Assembly (NCBI RefSeq): GCF_000013885.1
Contig: NC_007964.1
Coordinates: forward strand, 1,908,001 to 1,972,000
Source: Nitrobacter hamburgensis X14
GTDB taxonomy: Bacteria; Pseudomonadota; Alphaproteobacteria; Rhizobiales; Xanthobacteraceae
DNA length: 64,000 nucleotides
Direction of reading: 5' to 3'
Position numbers and translations under genes: made by a program. Below are positions 8,422 through 16,245 of this stretch, one piece after another (position 1 is the first letter of the stretch; each line of letters opens with the position of its first letter). Below the pieces are notes generated by a model. That model saw only the letters and a list, made by a program, of their open reading frames with translations. It made no database searches and was not told where the DNA came from.

Positions 8422-8612
8422 CCAACGCTGAAATTCTCGCCAGGGCCATCCTCGACATCGAACTGGTGATTGCCGATCATCTACAGCCGTGTCGACCACC
8501 TGACCCGCAGCGGGCTCTGGAAGAGATATTGACGATCCTAAACCAAGCCAGGGCCGTCGAAGTAGCGGAGCGGGTGCAGGCCGGCTACGTCGGGCCAAGG
8601 CCAGTGAAGTAG
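8418..8612 (+). CDS. Small hypothetical protein
   Basis: A 64-residue helical protein (MTNAEILARAILDIELVIADHLQ...) whose ATG overlaps the upstream stop as ATGA, so it is likely translated by coupling. The middle is mostly amphipathic helix with a Pro-rich kink (CRPPDPQ). No family is recognised. The short intergenic region that follows (8613-8767) holds a tandem 10-bp repeat of GCTATGGCCC around 8692-8712 and no gene that I can support. Confidence 0.55.
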   Translation: MTNAEILARAILDIELVIADHLQPCRPPDPQRALEEILTILNQARAVEVAERVQAGYVGPRPVK

Positions 8613-8767
8613 GGGCCTATGCTGCCTGCGGCGCCCCACGAGGCCGGTAGCTTTCTCACAACGATATGACCGGTACGCGCACCAGTGGCGCGCTATGGCC
8701 CGCTATGGCCCAGCAAATTTATTTCTGAGATCGCTCCCACTTTTCGCCGCAGAACGTATTTGTCTTT

Positions 8768-9788
8768 ATGGCACGCTGGCGAACCAAAACCACAACACTG
8801 AAGAACGGGACGAAGGTCACCAGGGCGGTGGCCGCTCTGCTCACCGATATCCACTTACTTGACGCTCCCGCGCGCCGAGTCATAGCTATTTTTCTGAACC
8901 GGCCGAAAAATCCGGCTCGTTGGTTCAAATCGATGTGTAGGGCGATTTTAGTATCACCCCTGCAAACAGGTACTAACTCACAGGGACTCAACATCCCGGT
9001 ATGGCCCCGCATTGAGGCCCACGGCACGCCTGAGCAGCGTGCCGCCGCCGTGCTTGCTGGCGATGTAGGCGAGCGCAGTCCACCGAGAGTGGCATCTGAT
9101 AAACTTTATCACAGGAGGCTAGCCTTGCAGGCAGCCAATGATAACTACCGCACGCCCGCGGAACACCTGGCTATTGTAGCCAGCAACCCCAAGCCGACCA
9201 ACCGCCCCCATAAGGCTACCAGCCGACAGCAGCCAGCCCGGCTGCTTGCCGAAGATTGCCCGCACATGGCAATGGCCCTGAACGATTGGGCCACGTTGCA
9301 GGCATTGCCTGTCATGACCGTGGCGAACGACAACTACGTCGACGCCGAGGACTCCGATGATGGCTCTGCACCCGCAGAGTGGCACTTCGACAACCTCATG
9401 ACGACGCAGTCGGCCCGGTTAACGGTCAAACTGGAGGCTGAAGGCAAGCCCTGGCGCCCTGGTGAAGAGCGGTTCGATACGCCGCGGAGGAACAACCGCT
9501 CCAAGGCGCCGCCACCAGTGGGCTCACACCGATACAACGGACTGGACATGCCGACACTGCCCGACGCCGAGGGCGAGGCCAACAGGAAAATCGACGCCAG
9601 CAACGTACGACGTCGCCTCGGCCATGTGTTGCCGATTGTTGGACTTAGCATCTGGCGACGCCACCACGGAGGAAATCGCCGCAGCCGTGAAACAGCCGAT
9701 GTCGCCACGCATTGAGACCTACATCGACTGGAGCATCCTTCAGTTCATGAGGGACCCGGCCTTTCCCGAGTACGCCAAGGCGGCCTGA
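8768..9788 (+). pseudogene. Hypothetical early gene, probably frameshifted
   Basis: One frame is open from ATG 8768 to 9715, but its last 40 residues look unnatural (basic, WRRHHGGNRRSRET). The +1 frame over the same bases reads a natural-looking C-terminus (LLDLASGDATTEEIAAAVKQ, then a segment with YIDWSILQFM, ending AKAA at 9788). A single-base change near the AAAA run around 9587-9590 would join them into a protein of about 340 residues. The N-terminal part is basic; the middle contains two ANDNY motifs. No family is recognised. It could be a true pseudogene, a sequencing error or programmed frameshifting. A 9810-9846 hairpin follows. Confidence 0.5.
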
Positions 9789-9809
9789 TACACTCGCGCA
9801 CAAGATAGT

Positions 9810-9846
9810 AGGAGGGGAGTAAATCCGGTTTCCCGGTTTCCCTCCT
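9810..9846 (+). terminator. Hairpin, possible terminator after the early genes
   Basis: AGGAGGG (9810-9816) pairs with CCCTCCT (9840-9846), and an inner AAAtCCGG / CCGGTTT stem pairs with one bulged base. No T-run follows, so it is not a canonical intrinsic terminator. It sits between the early genes and the structural module, where a transcription boundary would make sense. Confidence 0.4.
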
Positions 9847-9914
9847 CATTCAGCCGCTCCCCGCCGCATCAGGCACTCGGGAGCGGCGACCTTTCCACCA
9901 CAACGGAATCCCGA

Positions 9915-10844
9915 TTGGCATCTCGCGCCGCTATCCACTTCGATTCAATCCGCACCCGTATCGCGTCTGGCATGTCTGACGCGCAAGCCTTGGCGGCAAC
10001 ACCGGACGCGCCGTCGCAGCCTGCATGGTCAGCTTACCTCAAGCGCACCCCCGATAGGCTGGCCGAGATCGAATCCCTTCGGCCCGGCCGCGCAACTCCC
10101 GGCATTGACGCTATCGCGGCGAATTTTGATCCCATGTTGCGGTTACTGGAGCAGGGTCATAGCCCCGAGAGCGCCGGCAAGGAACTGGGCATCTTCGGGC
10201 GTAGGATCCACGACTATCTGCGCGCCAATCCCGACAAGCGTCCGGCGTATGTAGCCGCACTTAAGAAGCGGGAGCGGAGTCCTAACAAGCGCGGGACTCG
10301 CATATCGAAAGAATTTAAGCGGAAACGTTTCACCGCCGAGCAGTTCGACAGCGCGGTTGAATTCATCCGCGACCATCGCGGCATGGACCTATCAGGCGCT
10401 TTGCTCAACCGCCGCGACCTTCCGGCGCTTGAGTCGATCATCTTCCGCGCGAACCGCAACCCGGCATTCGCCGCGCGATACGCCAAAGCGATGGCCACGC
10501 ACGCGATGGCCAATGCGTATGTTTATATCCGCGATACTGGCGTCGCACCGAGCCTTTTACTTTCGAGCTTGATGCAGCAGCCGCTCTACGCAACGGCGTG
10601 GAAGCACTTCCGAAAACTGGAGGATCGCGACGACCTCATTTCGGAAGTTGTGCTCGCCGTGCTCGAAGGCGAGATTTCTTCCGACGATATCGGAAAGCGC
10701 GACACCTTCAAACGCATCCGCAAGCGAGCGAATGCCCGCGTGATTGAATCGTTAGACGTGCCGGCCTTCCACGGCCGCGACAGCGACTCCCGAGACAGCC
10801 TCGGCGACACCTTAGCCAACGACACGGCAATTTTTCACTACTGA
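9915..10844 (+). CDS. Phage protein with repeated helix-turn-helix-like units (TerS-like?)
   Basis: The 309-residue product probably starts at TTG 9915; the first ATG in frame is 9972. It contains three or four units of about 45 residues: around residues 18-55 (GMSDAQALAATPDAPSQPAW), 70-115 (EQGHSPESAGKELGIFGRRI), 145-195 (HRGMDLSGALLNRRDLPAL) and a weaker one near 205-235. Units of this type, with a short HTH followed by 'NPxFAARYAxA', resemble the DNA-binding part of many phage small terminases. The C-terminus is basic (KRDTFKRIRKRANARVIE). A P27-type TerS is encoded separately at 16242, so this may be a second DNA-recognition protein or a regulator of late genes. Placement at the head of the structural module is seen; function is inferred. 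Confidence 0.5.
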   Translation: MASRAAIHFDSIRTRIASGMSDAQALAATPDAPSQPAWSAYLKRTPDRLAEIESLRPGRATPGIDAIAANFDPMLRLLEQGHSPESAGKELGIFGRRIHDYLRANPDKRPAYVAALKKRERSPNKRGTRISKEFKRKRFTAEQFDSAVEFIRDHRGMDLSGALLNRRDLPALESIIFRANRNPAFAARYAKAMATHAMANAYVYIRDTGVAPSLLLSSLMQQPLYATAWKHFRKLEDRDDLISEVVLAVLEGEISSDDIGKRDTFKRIRKRANARVIESLDVPAFHGRDSDSRDSLGDTLANDTAIFHY

Positions 10845-10854
10845 GGAATCAAGC

Positions 10855-11265
10855 ATGACCGATATCAGCATAACCTCGACGTCCGTTGTAGGCGACGGCT
10901 CTGGCAAGCGGTCCTTCGGCACAGCCGGTGAGGCCATTACGGCGGGGCAGGCGGTTTATCTCGACGCTGCGGTGAATAAGTGGAAGCTCGCTGACTCAGA
11001 CTCTGTTGTGGCTGGCGCGAACAAGGCCGGTGGCATTGCGCTGAACGGCGCCGCTCTAAACCAGCCGGTTGTCGTGCAAGTCGAAGGGGACTTGACGATA
11101 AATGCTGTCCTCACCAAGGGCAGTGCGTATTACCTTTCGGAGACTCCCGGCGGCATTCAGCCAGTGGCCGATCTAACCTCCGGTGAGAACGTCTGCCAGC
11201 TGGGTATTGCCAAGTCGACGTCGGTGTTGGCTGTGCGGATCGTTGCGCCTGGCGTGGCTGTGTAG
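10855..11265 (+). CDS. DUF2190-like phage head protein (possible decoration protein)
   Basis: The 136-residue product starts at ATG 10855 after GAGGAA. It is rich in short beta-strands and contains KRSFGTAGEAITAGQAVYLD and LTKGSAYYLSETPGGI, a pattern found in capsid-associated DUF2190-type proteins encoded beside HK97-like capsid genes. There are no cysteines that would suggest an enzyme. It lies directly before two tiny genes and the portal. A role in decorating or stabilising the head is inferred from family and position. Confidence 0.6.
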   Translation: MTDISITSTSVVGDGSGKRSFGTAGEAITAGQAVYLDAAVNKWKLADSDSVVAGANKAGGIALNGAALNQPVVVQVEGDLTINAVLTKGSAYYLSETPGGIQPVADLTSGENVCQLGIAKSTSVLAVRIVAPGVAV

Positions 11266-11271
11266 TGCGTC

Positions 11272-11511
11272 ATGAACATCCGCAAAAACGCGCCAGTCGT
11301 CTGGGCCGGGCGGATCGTGAAAACCGTTTCGTTTCACAGCAACGAAGCGTTGATTATTTGGATCGACCACCTCGGCAGGATTCAAGAGCGCCACGTCCCA
11401 ATTGCATCGTTGACCTCGTTTGCAGACGCCATGCAGCCTCGATCGTTGTGGCCGGACACAAACACTCAGGAAGAACAAGCGCCGCGCATTCGTGGCTGGA
11501 GGGCAGCATAA
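11272..11511 (+). CDS. Small hypothetical phage protein
   Basis: A 79-residue product from ATG 11272 (MNIRKNAPVVWAGRIVKTVSF), just after the decoration-like gene. It has a predicted beta-rich N-terminus (VVWAGRIVKTVSFHSNEALIIWID) and a basic or acidic tail. Its TAA overlaps the next ATG (TAATG), so translation is probably coupled. No family is recognised. The gene is supported by tight packing in the operon rather than by homology. Confidence 0.5.
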   Translation: MNIRKNAPVVWAGRIVKTVSFHSNEALIIWIDHLGRIQERHVPIASLTSFADAMQPRSLWPDTNTQEEQAPRIRGWRAA

Positions 11512-11711
11512 TGGCGGCACGATCATGGGCGCAATTCGATTACGACTTGGCGCATCCGAAATCCAAGCGCGAGAAAGCTTATGATGAGCTTTGCCGCTTC
11601 GGCGTCAATGGTGAGGTGCCACTGAAGCAGGCGCGCATCAACGCGGGTCTCGATGTGCCGGCGGCAGCCAATGACAACGAGCCTGTCAAGCGACGGAAGG
11701 CGGCGGTGTAG
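11511..11711 (+). CDS. Small hypothetical phage protein with ANDN tail
   Basis: A 66-residue helical, basic product (MAARSWAQFDYDLAHPKSKR...) starting in a TAATG overlap with the preceding gene. It ends in AAANDNEPVKRRKAAV, sharing the ANDN tetrapeptide with the portal C-terminus and twice with the frameshifted early gene. Its TAG overlaps the GTG start of the portal gene. No family is recognised; coding is supported by the chained overlaps on both sides. Confidence 0.55.
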   Translation: MAARSWAQFDYDLAHPKSKREKAYDELCRFGVNGEVPLKQARINAGLDVPAAANDNEPVKRRKAAV

Positions 11712-12931
11712 TGGGTTGGTTCAGCCGTAAATCCGAGCCGGTGCCGGAAACGAAATCCGAATTGACCGATTGCACGTCGGATAGTTGGGCTGCGCTTTGC
11801 GATGCCTTCGCCGTGTCCGCGTCGGGCGTGACCGTCACGGTTGACGCCCTTATGCGATGCCCCCCTGCCGAGGCGGCAGTTAGCATCACGTCAAATTCCA
11901 CGGCAGGCGTGCAGTGTCGATTGTTGCATGATGATGCTGACGATTCCGAGCGGGCCGCAAAACAACATCCAGCCTATCAGCTTGTGCATGGCTTCAGCAA
12001 TGAATGGATGTCGGCTGGTGAGATTCGCCGTCGAGTTACGCTGGACGCGATCATCTTTGGCGATGGCTTCGCGCTGGTGACGCGCACCGCCGATCGGCCA
12101 GCGGAGATCCTTTACGTGCCGCGGCAGGTCGTGGTGCTTGAGTACAAGCCTGATGGCGAGCCGGTCTATCGGATCGACGGCCGCGAGTATGGGCCGGCCG
12201 ACGTCGTTCATCTGCAGACGCCAAACCCGAGCAGTCCACTGCAACAGCGAGGATTAGGTCTGTTGCATACGGGCCGCGATGCTATTGGCTTGGCGATCTT
12301 GCTTGAGCGCAGCGCGTCGCAACTGTTTAAGAATAACAGCCGGCCCGGTGGCGTGCTTTCCTTCAAGGGCAGCTTGAACGCCACCGCAGCCGGCCGGATT
12401 GCCCAGATGTGGCGATCGGCTCACGGCGGCGACAAGGCGGGCGGCATCGCGGTTATCGACAACGAGGGTTCATACACCCCGATTGCCTTTAGCTCCGTCG
12501 ATAGCCAGGCAATCGAACAACGCGCTTTTGTGGTCAGTGAAATCTCGCGATTGACGCGAGTCCCGGCCACGCTGTTGAGCGACATGAGCCGCGCGACGTG
12601 GTCCAACAGCGTCCAGCTCGATCTCCAGTTTGTGAAGTACGGCCTCCAGCCGTGGTTGCGCGCGTGGTGCGATGCCTATGCTCGCACGCTGTTGACGCCT
12701 GAAGAGCGGGCAACAATGCACTTCGAGTTCGATCTGTCGCAACTGTTGATGGCCGACCCCGCCGCTCGCGCAACCGCATTCGGCCAGTATCGGTCCGCCG
12801 GCGTGATGACGGCCAACGATGTGAGGCGGGAACTTAACTTGCCGCCGCTTCCTGATGGCGACGTGCTGGCAAGCCCGCATGTTCAATCATCAGCAAATGA
12901 CAACCAACCCAAGAAGGATCAAGCGGCTTGA
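11711..12931 (+). CDS. Phage portal protein, HK97 family
   Basis: A 406-residue protein that forms the dodecameric ring at the head vertex through which DNA enters and leaves. It starts at GTG 11711, overlapping the previous stop, with the classic N-terminus GWFSRKSE. Family features are the stretch around DAIIFGDGFALV, a VVHLQTPNPSSPLQQRGLG loop, the NNSRPGGVLSF segment and the FDLSQLLMADPAARA clamp region followed by GVMTANDVRRELNLPPL. The tail ends SANDNQPKKDQAA. Length agrees with HK97 gp3-type portals. It is immediately followed by the protease with a 4-bp overlap. Confidence 0.9.
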   Translation: MGWFSRKSEPVPETKSELTDCTSDSWAALCDAFAVSASGVTVTVDALMRCPPAEAAVSITSNSTAGVQCRLLHDDADDSERAAKQHPAYQLVHGFSNEWMSAGEIRRRVTLDAIIFGDGFALVTRTADRPAEILYVPRQVVVLEYKPDGEPVYRIDGREYGPADVVHLQTPNPSSPLQQRGLGLLHTGRDAIGLAILLERSASQLFKNNSRPGGVLSFKGSLNATAAGRIAQMWRSAHGGDKAGGIAVIDNEGSYTPIAFSSVDSQAIEQRAFVVSEISRLTRVPATLLSDMSRATWSNSVQLDLQFVKYGLQPWLRAWCDAYARTLLTPEERATMHFEFDLSQLLMADPAARATAFGQYRSAGVMTANDVRRELNLPPLPDGDVLASPHVQSSANDNQPKKDQAA

Positions 12932-13458
12932 AGACTGACCATGGCAGCGTCTTTGAATTGGACATTAAGTCAATCCAGGAAGACGGCACATTCACGGGAT
13001 ACGCGAGCGTCTTTGACGTTGTCGATAGCCACAAAGATATCGTGGTCAAGTCGGCGTTTAAGAAGTCGCTCGTAAAACGGCCCGCCGCGAAAGTCAAAAT
13101 GCTTCGGGAGCATGACCAAACTGAACCGATCGGCAAGTGGTTGTCGCTGGTCGAAGATGACCGCGGATTGAAAGCAACGGGTCAGCTTATTCTCGGTACC
13201 ACGAAAGGCTCCGAGACCTACAAGCTGATGAAGGCCGGCCTGCTCGATAGCCTATCCATTGGCTACCGCACCGTGCGCGACCGCATGGACCGCACAAAGG
13301 GTGCGCGCATCCTTGAGCAGGTAGACCTCTGGGAAATCTCGGTGGTCACCTTTCCCAGCAACACGGAATCCACCGTCACCGCAGTGAAATCCAATTCCGC
13401 AACGCAGTTTCGCGAGTTAGTTGCGGCGATCAACAGTGCTCGCAATCTACTTCATTAA
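12928..13458 (+). CDS. HK97-family prohead protease (peptidase U35/S78)
   Basis: A 176-residue maturation protease that cleaves the capsid N-terminal scaffold domain and then itself. It starts at TTG 12928 in a TTGA overlap with the portal stop. The expected catalytic residues are visible: His62 in MLREHDQ and Ser110 in DSLSIGY. The fold-typical opening FTGYASVFDVVDSHKDIV and the C-terminal WEISVVTFPSN segment are both present. The portal-protease-capsid order is the standard HK97 head cassette. Confidence is high. Confidence 0.9.
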   Translation: MKTDHGSVFELDIKSIQEDGTFTGYASVFDVVDSHKDIVVKSAFKKSLVKRPAAKVKMLREHDQTEPIGKWLSLVEDDRGLKATGQLILGTTKGSETYKLMKAGLLDSLSIGYRTVRDRMDRTKGARILEQVDLWEISVVTFPSNTESTVTAVKSNSATQFRELVAAINSARNLLH

Positions 13459-13474
13459 CAGGAATTCCTATCAT

Positions 13475-14629
13475 ATGACTTTCCACACTGCTACTGCTCT
13501 TGAGACCAAGAACGCAGCCGAACTTCCTGCGGAAGACGGCGCGGCCGAAATCAAGTCGGCGCTTGAAGCGCTGACCGCTGACGTCAACACGAAGACGGCA
13601 CCGGTCGCCGATCTTGAAAAGCGACTTGCCGCGGCCGAAGTCAAACTCGCCCGCCCTGCCATTCATACTGAGAAGAAGGACGAGATCAGCGCTGAACGCA
13701 AAGCATTCACCGGCTACCTGCGCAACGGCAAAGAGACGTTGACCGCGGATGAGGTGAAGTCGCTCACGATCGCCCCAGATAGCTCTGGAGGTTACCTCGC
13801 TCCGATTGAGTTCAGCGCGGAAGTCGTGAAGGGTATTGTCGAGCAATCGCCCGTTCGCCAGGCTGCTCGCGTGGGCAACACTTCGAGCGGCGAAGTTCTA
13901 ATTCCTAAGCGCACGGGTCGCCCGACTGGCAAGTGGGTCGGTGAAACCGAGACCCGCACCGGAACGGAGTCCAGTTACGGTCAGGTTGAGATCCCGATCC
14001 ATGAAATGGCGTGCTATGTGGATGTTTCGCAGCGCCTCTTGGAAGACGCCGCGGTCAACGTTGAAGCCGAAGTTGCCTTCGACCTCGCCGAGGAATTCGG
14101 ACGTCTGGAGGCTCTTGGTTTCCAGCGTGGTGATGGCGTGAAGAAACCGCTCGGCGTCATGGCGTCTGCGGGTATCGCCTACACGCCAACGGGCAACGCT
14201 TCGACGCTCGGCACGAATCCTGCCGACACTATCATCGATGCGTTCTACGCCTTGCCGGCGTTCTATCGTGGCCGGTCGGTTTGGATGATGAACTCCAAAA
14301 CCATAGCCACCGTTCGCAAGCTGAAGGATGGCACCACGGGCAGTTACCTGTGGCAGCCCGGTTTGGCCGCGTCTGATCCTTCGACCATCCTCGGGCGTCC
14401 GGTTATCGAAGATAATACGCTCGACGATGTTGGCAGCGCAGCAGAGCCGATCGTGTTCGGCGACTTCGCCTCTGCGTACCGCATTTATGATCGCGTCGCA
14501 TTGAGCCTGCTTCGTGACCAGTACAGCCAAGCTGCAAATGGTCTGGTGCGTTTCCACGCGCGTCGTCGTGTTGGTGGTGCGTTGGTTCTCGCCGATGCGC
14601 TGCGCAAGATCAAGTGCGCGACCAGCTAA
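13475..14629 (+). CDS. Major capsid protein, HK97 fold, with N-terminal scaffold domain
   Basis: A 384-residue product from ATG 13475. A longer in-frame reading from 13421 overlaps the protease and is rejected. Residues 1 to about 85 are the delta (scaffold) domain with a charged coiled coil (AAEIKSALEALTADVNTK and LEKRLAAAEVKL). The mature shell domain begins near SSGGYLAPIEF and continues through QSPVRQAARV, the E-loop and spine region, and RRVGGALVLADALRKI at the end, all typical of HK97 gp5. It is followed by a TTCG-tetraloop hairpin, possibly setting a high capsid to downstream ratio. Shell size cannot be read from sequence. Confidence 0.92.
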   Translation: MTFHTATALETKNAAELPAEDGAAEIKSALEALTADVNTKTAPVADLEKRLAAAEVKLARPAIHTEKKDEISAERKAFTGYLRNGKETLTADEVKSLTIAPDSSGGYLAPIEFSAEVVKGIVEQSPVRQAARVGNTSSGEVLIPKRTGRPTGKWVGETETRTGTESSYGQVEIPIHEMACYVDVSQRLLEDAAVNVEAEVAFDLAEEFGRLEALGFQRGDGVKKPLGVMASAGIAYTPTGNASTLGTNPADTIIDAFYALPAFYRGRSVWMMNSKTIATVRKLKDGTTGSYLWQPGLAASDPSTILGRPVIEDNTLDDVGSAAEPIVFGDFASAYRIYDRVALSLLRDQYSQAANGLVRFHARRRVGGALVLADALRKIKCATS

Positions 14630-14642
14630 CCCATCAACGAAG

Positions 14643-14654
14643 GGGCTTCGGCCC
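14643..14654 (+). terminator. GGGC-TTCG-GCCC hairpin after the capsid gene
   Basis: A short stem with a stable TTCG tetraloop lies 13 bp after the capsid stop and is followed by the pyrimidine-rich CTCACTTTCTCTTT. It may be a partial terminator or attenuator, or an mRNA-stabilising hairpin that favours capsid production. Confidence 0.5.
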
Positions 14655-14687
14655 GCTCACTTTCTCTTTCAATAAGGATAAATAGTA

Positions 14688-15074
14688 ATGCGCGATATCG
14701 CGAATAACATCGGCGTTGCACAGACCCTGGCGCCGGTTGACTATGCCGCCACCACGAAGGGCACTGCCGTCGACCTTCAGGGCTTCAATAGCGCGGCCGT
14801 CATCGTCAACACTGGCGCCATCACTTCTGCCGGGCTGTATGTTGTCAGCTTGCAGGAGAGCGACACCACGACCGACGGCGACTTCGCCAACGTCGCTGCA
14901 GGCGATCTTGTTGGCACGCTGCCTGCAAGCCTTGCCGCAACCTCGACCTACAAGCAGGGCTATACTGGCAATAAGCGCTACATCCGCGCGGTTATCACCA
15001 AGACCTCCGGCACCTCGATCGTTGCCGGTGCCGTTGTGGTGAAGGGCAACGCGGCAGACAAGCCGGTAGCCTAA
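14688..15074 (+). CDS. Beta-rich phage structural protein
   Basis: A 128-residue Ala/Thr/Val-rich product (MRDIANNIGVAQTLAPVDY...) starting at ATG 14688 with an AAGGATAA upstream. The composition and alternating beta pattern (SAAVIVNTGAITSAGLYVV, YIRAVITKTSGTSIVAGAVV) fit a small virion protein of the kind often encoded just after HK97 capsid genes. No exact family is assigned. It is bracketed by hairpins at 14643 and 15119, suggesting separate control from the genes downstream. Confidence 0.6.
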   Translation: MRDIANNIGVAQTLAPVDYAATTKGTAVDLQGFNSAAVIVNTGAITSAGLYVVSLQESDTTTDGDFANVAAGDLVGTLPASLAATSTYKQGYTGNKRYIRAVITKTSGTSIVAGAVVVKGNAADKPVA

Positions 15075-15118
15075 GCAGTATGCGGTGCGCGACGTGGATG
15101 TGCTGAACGTGCGCTGCA

Positions 15119-15148
15119 GGGGAGTCGCTTGGTGTGTGGCGACTCCCC
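15119..15148 (+). terminator. 10-bp stem hairpin between head genes
   Basis: GGGGAGTCGC (15119-15128) pairs perfectly with GCGACTCCCC (15139-15148) over a 10-nt loop. Only a short T-stretch follows (ACCGTTTCC). It is probably a leaky terminator that lowers expression of the packaging genes relative to the capsid gene. Confidence 0.5.
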
Positions 15149-15172
15149 ACCGTTTCCTTACAGGAGACCGAT

Positions 15173-15319
15173 ATGACCATCAGAAAACCGATAGAGATCA
15201 TCAAGCAGTTGCTCGTCTCGCGCGGTGTGGACGACACCACGGCCGAGCAAATCATCGACGCTCTCGAAACCGCGGGTTGGCGGTTCATCCGCGATGCCGA
15301 CGCCATCGTGCTTGCGTAA
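15173..15319 (+). CDS. Small phage protein
   Basis: A 48-residue product from ATG 15173, eight bases after CAGGAGA. It reads MTIRKPIEIIKQLLVSRGVD and then EQIIDALETAGWRFI, a compact helical protein with the look of a UBA-like or Arc-like fold, although no family is claimed. The frame is open further upstream without a ribosome-binding site. The stop overlaps the next start (TAATG). It is supported by RBS and operon packing. Confidence 0.55.
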   Translation: MTIRKPIEIIKQLLVSRGVDDTTAEQIIDALETAGWRFIRDADAIVLA

Positions 15320-15669
15320 TGCCCTTTGCCGCTCCGCGCCTCTGTACGTGCGGCAAGGTTGTGCAGGCAGGCAAGCGATGTGAGTGCTCCATTAAGAGGA
15401 AGGCTGAACGTGACCGACTGCGACCTACAGCACCACAGCGCGGATACGATGGCGAGTGGCGTCGGCTGTCTCAGGCGTATCTCGCAGAGCCTGGCAATGA
15501 TGTATGCGCGGATTGTGGTCGGCCTGCCGTACTGGTCGCGCATCGGGTGAGCATCCGTAAAGCGCCGCACCTGCGCCTTGTTCGCAGCAATTGGAAGCCA
15601 TCCTGCATTGCCTGCAATAACAGGCAGAACATCGCGTGCGAAGGCGGCTTCGGAAGGCCTATCAAGTAA
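15319..15669 (+). CDS. HNH endonuclease of the packaging module
   Basis: The 116-residue product has a CxC...CxC N-terminal cluster (LCTCGK, RCEC), the zinc-binding pair CADCG, then VAHRVS, RSNWKP and CIACNNRQN. It carries the H-N-N variant of the HNH motif, since the last His is Asn. In HK97-like phages an HNH protein beside the terminase stimulates cutting of DNA at the cos site; in cf-PICIs an HNH gene also accompanies the packaging genes. Function here is inferred from that context. It starts by TAATG coupling and is coupled by TAATG to the next small gene. Confidence 0.8.
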   Translation: MPFAAPRLCTCGKVVQAGKRCECSIKRKAERDRLRPTAPQRGYDGEWRRLSQAYLAEPGNDVCADCGRPAVLVAHRVSIRKAPHLRLVRSNWKPSCIACNNRQNIACEGGFGRPIK

Positions 15670-15800
15670 TGTGTAAGACCTGCATCAAACTTCGCAAGGC
15701 AGCGTTCGCAGTCATTCGCACTGTGATGCCGAAGCCCGCACAGAAGCGCGCTGATAGCCGCAACGACGAAAGCGCCGACGTTGTGTCAAACGAGAAATAA
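15669..15800 (+). CDS. Very small basic protein
   Basis: A 43-residue frame coupled by TAATG to the HNH gene: MCKTCIKLRKAAFAVIRTVM followed by a polar tail to TAA at 15800. It has a CxxC near the N-terminus. No family is recognised and there is no homology evidence, only operon coupling. The 142 bp that follow (15801-15942) hold no convincing start codon and gene. Confidence 0.4.
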   Translation: MCKTCIKLRKAAFAVIRTVMPKPAQKRADSRNDESADVVSNEK

Positions 15801-15942
15801 CGCACCACGCGCCAAGCTGACCGCAGCGCAGTACCCTCCGGGGGTATCGGCCGACTTTGCCCGATCGCATTGCTACCGGCGGCCAAGAAGCGAACAAGAC
15901 GGCTCGATATTGGTTCACTCCTTAAATTAGGACTATAATCTC

Positions 15943-16245
15943 ATGGCATTCGCCACGCTTGAAGAATTGAAGGCGCATTGCAACGTCGATTTCGCTGATG
16001 ACGATGCTGCGCTGCAGGACTATCTGGACGGCGCGTCGGAATACATCCGCCCGTTTCTCGTCGACGATCCCGAGGCGGACGTGCCACCTTCGACGCCATC
16101 GGCTGACCTTAGGCAGGCGACCTTGCTCATAGCATCGTCCTGGTACCAGCAGCGAGAGGCGTCGATCGACGCTACATTGCGCGAAATTCCGTTCGGCGCA
16201 CGCGAGATCATCAACAATATCCGTAGCTGGAATTTCGGCCTGTGA
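15943..16245 (+). CDS. Head-tail connector protein (HK97 gp6-like)
   Basis: A 100-residue product with the pattern of gp6-type connectors: FATLEELKAHCNVDFADDDA, LQDYLDGASEYI, then LRQATLLIASSWYQQREA and an IPFGAREIINNIR ending. Such proteins form a ring below the portal and close the head for tail attachment. Its presence suggests heads ready to accept a tail even though no tail genes are in the element. Its stop overlaps the TerS GTG start (GTGA). Confidence 0.8.
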   Translation: MAFATLEELKAHCNVDFADDDAALQDYLDGASEYIRPFLVDDPEADVPPSTPSADLRQATLLIASSWYQQREASIDATLREIPFGAREIINNIRSWNFGL

